Shown here one piece after another: positions 58,866 to 64,000 of a stretch of 64,000 nt of DNA (position 1 is the stretch's first letter; the number at the start of each line of letters is the position of its first letter). The notes under the pieces were generated by a model. It saw only the letters and a list, made by a program, of their open reading frames with translations, made no database searches and was not told the origin of the DNA. The DNA is taken from contig NZ_CP033972.1 in NCBI RefSeq assembly GCF_003855095.1, positions 620,001 through 684,000 on the forward strand. Reading direction: 5' to 3'. Position numbers and translations under genes: made by a program. This stretch comes from Gordonia insulae (GTDB taxonomy: Bacteria > Actinomycetota > Actinomycetes > Mycobacteriales > Mycobacteriaceae).

Positions 58866-60395
58866 GTGTCTCAATCGGTGATCAAGACGGACGTCGCGCT
58901 GGTCGGTGCGGGAATCATGAGCGCCACCCTCGGCGCGCTGCTACGCCGGCTGCAGCCGGACTGGTCCATCAGCTTGTTCGAACGTCTCGATGCGGCGGCC
59001 GCCGAGAGCAGCGACCCGTGGAACAACGCCGGGACCGGCCACTCGGCCCTCTGCGAGCTGAACTACACGCCGAAGACCGCCGACGGTGACGTGAACATCG
59101 ACAAGGCGATCACCATCAACGAGCAGTTCCAGGTGTCGCGTCAGTTCTGGGCCAACTCGGTGGACAACGGCATCCTCGGTGACCCGAGCGAGTTCATCAA
59201 CCCCATCCCACACGTCGCCTTCACCCATGGCCCCGCGGGTGTCGAGTACCTGCGCAAGCGCTACGACCGGCTCGCCGGCCAGGTGTTGTTCGAGGGGATG
59301 GAGTTCATCGACGACCCGACCGAGTTCACGCAGCGGTTGCCGCTGATGTCCGCGGGTCGCGACTTCGCCGATCCGGTCGCCCTGAACTGGTTCACCGAGG
59401 GCACCGACGTCGACTTCGGTGCGCTCACCCAGCAGCTCATCAACTACGTCGGCCGCACCGGTGCGGACATCTACTTCGGTCACGACGTGACGAACCTCTC
59501 CAAGCAGTCCGACGGCAGCTGGATCATCAAGGTCCGGAATCTGCGCACGAAGCAGAAGCTGACCGTGCACGCGAAGTTCGTCTTCGTCGGGGCGGGCGGC
59601 GGTGCACTGCACCTGCTGCAGAAGTCGGGCATCAAGGAGGCGAAGGGGTTCGGCGGATTCCCGGTGTCGGGCGAGTTCTTCCGTTGCACCAACCCGGAAC
59701 TCGTCAGCGAGCATCAGGCCAAGGTCTACGGCCAGGCGGCCGTGGGCGCGCCCCCGATGTCGGTCCCGCACCTCGACACCCGTGTGATCAACCACAAGCC
59801 CGGCCTGTTGTTCGGGCCCTACGCCGGGTGGTCACCCAAGTTCCTCAAGAACGGCAAGGTCACTGACCTGCCGAGCACGGTCAAGCCGGGCAACCTGCTG
59901 CCGATGATGTCGATCGCGCCGCAGGAGTTCGGCCTGCTCAAGTACCTGATCAGTGAGCTCGCCGCCACCCGGGCCGACCGGGTCGACACGTTGAGCGAGT
60001 TCGTCCCGCGGGCCGAGGGTGGCGACTGGGAGATCATCACCGCCGGACAGCGTGTGCAGGTCATCCGCAAGACCGGCGTCGGGGGCAGCCTCGAGTTCGG
60101 CACCGCGGTGGTCACCGCCGGTGACGGCACCATCGCCGGCCTGCTCGGCGCGTCCCCGGGCGCGTCGACCGCGGTGCCCGCGATGCTGCAGGTCCTCGAG
60201 AAGTGCTTCCCCGACCAGTACGCGGGGTGGGCGCCGGCACTCACCGAGATGATCCCGTCATTCGGTCAGAAGCTCTCCGACAACCGGGATCTCTTCCGAC
60301 AGGTCTGGGACTGGACCAACGCCAGCCTCGCCCTCAAGCGGGACGGCGTCGAGCGGGGCGTCGAGGTAAGCCTCGACCCGGCCCCGGCGGTCTGA
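58866..60395 (+). CDS. mqo: malate:quinone oxidoreductase
   Basis: 509 residues. FAD motif [16 protein letters not shown] near 10, [17 protein letters not shown] near 57 and a C-terminal GASPGASTA site near 423. Membrane-associated TCA-cycle enzyme that passes malate electrons to menaquinone. The GTG at 58866 has GGAGAG eight bases upstream; the frame is open earlier but lacks a site. Confidence 0.96.
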   Translation: MSQSVIKTDVALVGAGIMSATLGALLRRLQPDWSISLFERLDAAAAESSDPWNNAGTGHSALCELNYTPKTADGDVNIDKAITINEQFQVSRQFWANSVDNGILGDPSEFINPIPHVAFTHGPAGVEYLRKRYDRLAGQVLFEGMEFIDDPTEFTQRLPLMSAGRDFADPVALNWFTEGTDVDFGALTQQLINYVGRTGADIYFGHDVTNLSKQSDGSWIIKVRNLRTKQKLTVHAKFVFVGAGGGALHLLQKSGIKEAKGFGGFPVSGEFFRCTNPELVSEHQAKVYGQAAVGAPPMSVPHLDTRVINHKPGLLFGPYAGWSPKFLKNGKVTDLPSTVKPGNLLPMMSIAPQEFGLLKYLISELAATRADRVDTLSEFVPRAEGGDWEIITAGQRVQVIRKTGVGGSLEFGTAVVTAGDGTIAGLLGASPGASTAVPAMLQVLEKCFPDQYAGWAPALTEMIPSFGQKLSDNRDLFRQVWDWTNASLALKRDGVERGVEVSLDPAPAV

Positions 60396-60467
60396 CATCC
60401 TCCTCGTCGATCCCCGGCGTCGCCTGCGGCTGGTGCCCGGGAACGCGACTGTGATAGTCACGACACC

Positions 60468-60971
60468 ATGACTTCGGAAGGGCAGTTACACCACAGCCCG
60501 GCAGCCGAGCTGGACGCCGCGACCCTCTATCAGATCCTGCGGCTGCGGATCGACGTCTTCGTCGTCGAGCAGGCGTGTCCGTATCCGGAGCTCGACGGCC
60601 GCGATCTCGAGCCGTCGACCCGGCAGTTCTGGGTCGCCGACGACGACGGCGTCATCGCGACGCTGCGACTCCTCACGGATCCGTCGGCCGCCGACGGCGC
60701 CACGATGTACCGGATCGGACGTGTCTGCACCGAACGCGCGCACCGCGGTCAGGGACTGACCGCGCGGTTGATGACCGCGGCACTCGCCGAGATCGGCGAT
60801 CATCCGTGCCGCATCGAGGCGCAGGCCTACCTCGTCGAGATGTACGCCAAGTTCGGTTTCGTCACCGAGGGTGAGGAGTACCTCGAGGACGGTATCCCGC
60901 ATGTGTCGATGCGACGCGACCCGTCGCCCGTGGCCGGCGCATCGGCCGAATCCGATGGCGGCCACCGATGA
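60468..60971 (+). CDS. ElaA-like GNAT acetyltransferase
   Basis: 167 residues. LRIDVFVVEQACPYPELDGRD-type segment and RVCTERAHRGQGLTARLM near 82 (acetyl-CoA pyrophosphate loop) match the ElaA family. Substrate unknown. The stop overlaps the chelatase gene (ATGA). M. tuberculosis has the same gene at Rv2851c. Confidence 0.9.
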   Translation: MTSEGQLHHSPAAELDAATLYQILRLRIDVFVVEQACPYPELDGRDLEPSTRQFWVADDDGVIATLRLLTDPSAADGATMYRIGRVCTERAHRGQGLTARLMTAALAEIGDHPCRIEAQAYLVEMYAKFGFVTEGEEYLEDGIPHVSMRRDPSPVAGASAESDGGHR

Positions 60972-62980
60972 GCGGACGCCACCGGACCACGGACGGGCAG
61001 GCGCCGATCCGCTATCCGTTCAGCGCGGTCGTCGGCCAGGAACGACTCAAGTTGGCACTCATCCTGTCGGCGATCTCGCCGGGGATCGGCGGTGTGCTGA
61101 TCCGCGGGGAGAAGGGCACCGCCAAATCGACAATCGTGCGTGGGCTCGGTCCGCTGCTCGGTGACGGGCCCGCCACCCCGGATGGTGGGGGACCGGAGTC
61201 CGGCCGCGGGCGTGTTGTCGAGTTACCGATCGGGGCCACCGAGGACCGGGTCATCGGTTCGCTCGACCTCACCGCGGTGCTGAGCGAGGGCCGGGCGGAG
61301 TTCACGCCTGGCCTGCTTGCCCGCGCCGACGGCGGTGTGTTGTACATCGACGAGGTCAACCTGCTCGCCGATCATCTCGTCGACGTGTTGCTCGATGCCG
61401 CGGCCAGCGGCCGGATCACCATCGAACGGGACGGTGTCTCGCACACCCAGGCCGCAGACTTCGTCCTCGTCGGGACGATGAATCCCGAAGAGGGAGAGTT
61501 GCGTCCGCAACTTCTCGACCGCTTCGGTCTCGCCGTCGACGTCGCCGCCGGCCGCGACATCGAGGAGCGCGTCGAGATCGTGTCCCGCCGCATGGCCTTC
61601 GACGCCGACCCCGAGGGGTTCGTCGCGCGGCACGCCGACGACGAGACCGAGCTCGCACGCCGTATCGCCATCGCGCGTGACCTGATGCCGTCGGTGTCGA
61701 TCCCGCCCGCCGAGCTGCGACGCATCGCCGGGATCTGCGCCCATCTCGACGTCGACGGATTGCGCGGCGACATCGTGGTGGCGCGCACCGCCGCGGCACA
61801 CGCGGCGTGGCGCCAGGCCGCCGAGGTCACCGCCGACGATGTCCGGATCGCCGTCGAGCTCGCCCTCCCGCACCGCAGGCGACGTAATCCGTTCGACGAA
61901 TCCGGCTTGAGCAGCGAGCAACTCGACGACGCGATGGATGCGGGCGGTCAGGCCGCCGACGACCACACGCCCGAGGACCCGGACCCGACGGACCCGGGGC
62001 CCGGGGACGGCGCGCCGTCGGACGCGGGCGAGGAGCACACGCCCGGAACGGGATCCACCTCGCCGGACGACTCCCCGCGCACCGATCCCGACGAGTCGTC
62101 CCAGCGGTCGGGCGACGACCGGGAACCGTCCCAGCCCCCGCCGGGCGTGCGATTCGGCACGCCACCGGCCTCCGGCGCCGGCACCCGGGTGCGTCGACTC
62201 CGGGTGGCCGGGATCGGTGACGGCGATGACGGCCGACGATCGCGCGCTCGGTCCCGTCGCGGACACACCACTCGCGCAATCGATTTCGCGAACGGTGAGC
62301 CGGTCCACCTGTTCGGCACGGTGTTGTCGGCCGCCGAGGGGCATCGGTCGGGAGGCGATCAGGACCGAGGGGGCGGGCCCCGGCCGGTCCGGGTGGCCCC
62401 CGGCGATCTGCGGACGGCAGAGCGTATCGGACGCGAGGGCAACCTGGTGGTGTTCGTCGTCGACCTCTCCGGCTCGATGACGGCTCGGCGCCGGCTCTCC
62501 GCGGTCAGTGAGATCTGCGTGGACCTGCTCCGGGACTCCTACACCCGACGTGATCGCGTGGCCGTGGTGGTGGCGCGCGGGTCGTCCGCGTCGATCGCGG
62601 TCCCACCCACCAAATCCGTCGACATCGCGGTCCGCAGGCTCGCCGAGGTCCGCACCGGAGGTCGCACACCGCTGGCCGAGGGGCTGCTCGCGGCAACGGA
62701 ACTCATCGAGCGGGCGGTGCGACGCGAGCCCCAACGCCGGCCGCTGCTGGTCGTCCTCACCGATGGTCGGGCGACCGCGGGCCCCGACGCCGCGCCACGT
62801 GCCACCGCTGCGGCAGCCGCCGTCGGCAGGCGCGGGATCGACACCGTCGTGGTCGACTGCGAACAGGGCATGATCCGGCTCGGGATGGCCGCCGACCTCG
62901 CCGCCGTGATGGGTGCCCGGTGCCTGCCGATGGACCAGCTCACCGTCGGTGCGCTCGGCCATCCCGGCCGGGCCGCCTGA
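60968..62980 (+). CDS. Mg/Co-chelatase-like AAA+ and VWA protein
   Basis: 670 residues, a fused ChlI-ChlD-like protein. The AAA+ part has Walker A RGEKGTAKST near 39 and Walker B GVLYIDEVNLL near 120; an acidic Pro/Asp-rich linker (about 320-405) leads to a C-terminal von Willebrand A domain with the MIDAS motif VDLSGSM near 499. In the B12 locus (cobO and cobB follow) it may load cobalt in the aerobic pathway or remodel another protein. Related to Rv2850c. Confidence 0.88.
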   Translation: MSGRHRTTDGQAPIRYPFSAVVGQERLKLALILSAISPGIGGVLIRGEKGTAKSTIVRGLGPLLGDGPATPDGGGPESGRGRVVELPIGATEDRVIGSLDLTAVLSEGRAEFTPGLLARADGGVLYIDEVNLLADHLVDVLLDAAASGRITIERDGVSHTQAADFVLVGTMNPEEGELRPQLLDRFGLAVDVAAGRDIEERVEIVSRRMAFDADPEGFVARHADDETELARRIAIARDLMPSVSIPPAELRRIAGICAHLDVDGLRGDIVVARTAAAHAAWRQAAEVTADDVRIAVELALPHRRRRNPFDESGLSSEQLDDAMDAGGQAADDHTPEDPDPTDPGPGDGAPSDAGEEHTPGTGSTSPDDSPRTDPDESSQRSGDDREPSQPPPGVRFGTPPASGAGTRVRRLRVAGIGDGDDGRRSRARSRRGHTTRAIDFANGEPVHLFGTVLSAAEGHRSGGDQDRGGGPRPVRVAPGDLRTAERIGREGNLVVFVVDLSGSMTARRRLSAVSEICVDLLRDSYTRRDRVAVVVARGSSASIAVPPTKSVDIAVRRLAEVRTGGRTPLAEGLLAATELIERAVRREPQRRPLLVVLTDGRATAGPDAAPRATAAAAAVGRRGIDTVVVDCEQGMIRLGMAADLAAVMGARCLPMDQLTVGALGHPGRAA

Positions 62981-63017
62981 CACCCGTTCCACACCAGACC
63001 GATCGGCAGGAGACGAG

Positions 63018-63635
63018 ATGCCGCAGGGAGTTCCGGACACCATCCCCGACGACGGGATGACCACCCGGCAGCGGCGGAATCTGCCGGTCCTGGCCGTGCA
63101 CACGGGCGACGGGAAGGGCAAGTCGACGGCGGCCTTCGGGATGGCCATGCGCGCCTGGAACGCCGGGATGCGCGTGGCGGTGTTCCAGTTCGTCAAGAGT
63201 GCGAAGTGGAAGGTCGGCGAGGAGTCGGCCCTGACCGCCCTCGGCGACGTGCACGAGCAGACCGGACAGGGCGGTCCGGTCGAATGGCACAAGATGGGTC
63301 AGGGCTGGTCATGGTTGCGGGCCAACGCCGATCACGCCGACGACCATGCCGCGGCGGCGCACGCGGGCTGGGCCGAGATCGCTCGGCGACTGGCCGCCGA
63401 GCAGCACGACTTCTATGTCCTCGACGAGTTCACCTACCCGTTGGGCTGGGGGTGGGTCGACACCCATGAGGTGGTCGAGACACTGCGCAACCGGCCGGGC
63501 CGCCAGCACGTCGTGATCACCGGTCGACGCGCACCCGCGGAACTCACCGATGCCGCCGATCTGGTCACCGAGATGCGCAAGGTCGCGCACCCGATGGACG
63601 CGGGACGCAAGGGCCAGAGGGGAATCGAGTGGTGA
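63018..63635 (+). CDS. cobO: cob(I)yrinic acid a,c-diamide adenosyltransferase
   Basis: 205 residues, CobA/CobO type. P-loop [14 protein letters not shown] near 32, [12 protein letters not shown] near 60 and [12 protein letters not shown] near 136. Adds the 5'-deoxyadenosyl group to the corrin. The ATG at 63018 has AGGAGA upstream. Between the chelatase gene and cobB. Confidence 0.96.
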   Translation: MPQGVPDTIPDDGMTTRQRRNLPVLAVHTGDGKGKSTAAFGMAMRAWNAGMRVAVFQFVKSAKWKVGEESALTALGDVHEQTGQGGPVEWHKMGQGWSWLRANADHADDHAAAAHAGWAEIARRLAAEQHDFYVLDEFTYPLGWGWVDTHEVVETLRNRPGRQHVVITGRRAPAELTDAADLVTEMRKVAHPMDAGRKGQRGIEW

Positions 63636-63654
63636 TCGGCGGCGGCGCGACATC

Positions 63655-64000
63655 ATGAGTGGGGTGCCTGCCGTCGTCATCGCCGCGCCCTCGTCGGGGA
63701 GCGGCAAGACGACCGTCTCCACCGGACTCATCGGTGCGCTCCGGGCGGCGGGCCACCGGGTGGCCCCGTTCAAGGTGGGGCCGGACTACATCGACCCCGG
63801 ATATCACGCGGTCGCCGCCGGTGTCGTCGGCCGCAATCTCGACCCGAACCTGGTGGGCGAGGAGCGCGTCGGGCCCCTGTTCGCGGCGGGTTCCGCCGGC
63901 GCCGACATCGCCGTCGTCGAAGGCGTGATGGGTCTGTTCGACGGCCGGATCCTCGACGACGACGCCGGTGTCGCCGACCCGACGGGATTCGGGTCGACCG
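63655..64000 (+). CDS. cobB: cobyrinic acid a,c-diamide synthase (5' part)
   Basis: First 115 residues, cut by the window end. P-loop [15 protein letters not shown] near 10, [13 protein letters not shown] near 40 and [11 protein letters not shown] near 87 are CobB/CbiA hallmarks. Amidates cobyrinic acid with glutamine and ATP. The glutaminase half lies outside. The ATG at 63655 is 19 bp after cobO. Confidence 0.94.
   Translation, partial: MSGVPAVVIAAPSSGSGKTTVSTGLIGALRAAGHRVAPFKVGPDYIDPGYHAVAAGVVGRNLDPNLVGEERVGPLFAAGSAGADIAVVEGVMGLFDGRILDDDAGVADPTGFGST

Overview
The window is a high-GC chromosomal segment from a mycolic-acid-type actinobacterium (order Mycobacteriales), most likely Gordonia or a close relative. 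The evidence is mycothione reductase, an antigen-85-like esterase, a PapA-type acyltransferase, an actinobacterial P-II protein with Tyr51, DUF3558 and ESX-type secreted-protein genes, and a core gene order that runs parallel to the mycobacterial ftsY-amt-glnB-glnD-ffh ... cobO-cobB chromosome arm. The genus is inferred from protein resemblance only. I saw no rRNA, tRNA, CRISPR array, insertion sequence or phage; nearly all of the DNA codes for protein.

Layout. 1-2.9 kb: 3' end of ftsY and two luciferase-like monooxygenase genes. 3-10.2 kb: nitrogen operon amtB-glnB-glnD behind two GlnR-like boxes, then ffh and an amidohydrolase. 10.2-10.7 kb: a gene-poor gap holding two palindromes. 10.7-12.7 kb: rpsP-khpA-rimM-trmD, coupled by GTGA overlaps. 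12.7-15.9 kb: accessory cassette I, made of a YbaB-like protein, two helical ESX-type proteins, a small helical protein and a polytopic membrane protein. 16-18.3 kb: rplS-lepB-rnhB-DUF2469. 18.3-20.9 kb: accessory cassette II, partly low GC (DUF3558 lipoprotein, small helical protein, PPE-like Gly/Ser-rich protein). 21-28.7 kb: yraN-comM-dprA, a saccharopine-dehydrogenase-like protein, a TetR regulator, an iron-boxed siderophore-interacting protein, xerC and an M23 peptidase.

29-38.8 kb: rpsB, tsf, then an inserted envelope-lipid cluster (MFS exporter, PapA-type acyltransferase, antigen-85-like esterase, gpgS), then pyrH-frr-cdsA. 38.9-48.4 kb: LapA-like protein, rlmN, DUF2631, an allantoinase-like deacetylase, dxr-rip1-ispG (MEP isoprenoid pathway with an embedded site-2 protease), a GNAT protein and a class B penicillin-binding protein. 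48.4-51.4 kb: hmuTUV heme-import operon. 51.5-64 kb: map, cobQ, hydrolases, a sulfite-oxidase-like protein with its FNR-type reductase, mtr, mqo, a GNAT protein, a Mg/Co-chelatase-like protein, cobO and the start of cobB.

Main points for a second look. (1) dxr and the MFS exporter each carry one frameshift, both single-base losses inside short G/C runs flanked by the complementary run; in dxr, expected to be essential, this is most likely a sequence error. (2) Cassette I encodes a protein whose C-terminus reads like a deaminase fold with its catalytic residues replaced, next to a small gene in the immunity position. (3) Two GlnR-like sites around a TATAAT hexamer control amtB. (4) A perfect 15-bp terminator-like stem separates glnB from glnD and shifts the likely glnD start downstream. 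(5) Perfect palindromes sit in the gene-poor gap before rpsP. (6) Two 15-bp, four-copy tandem repeats look like VNTR loci.
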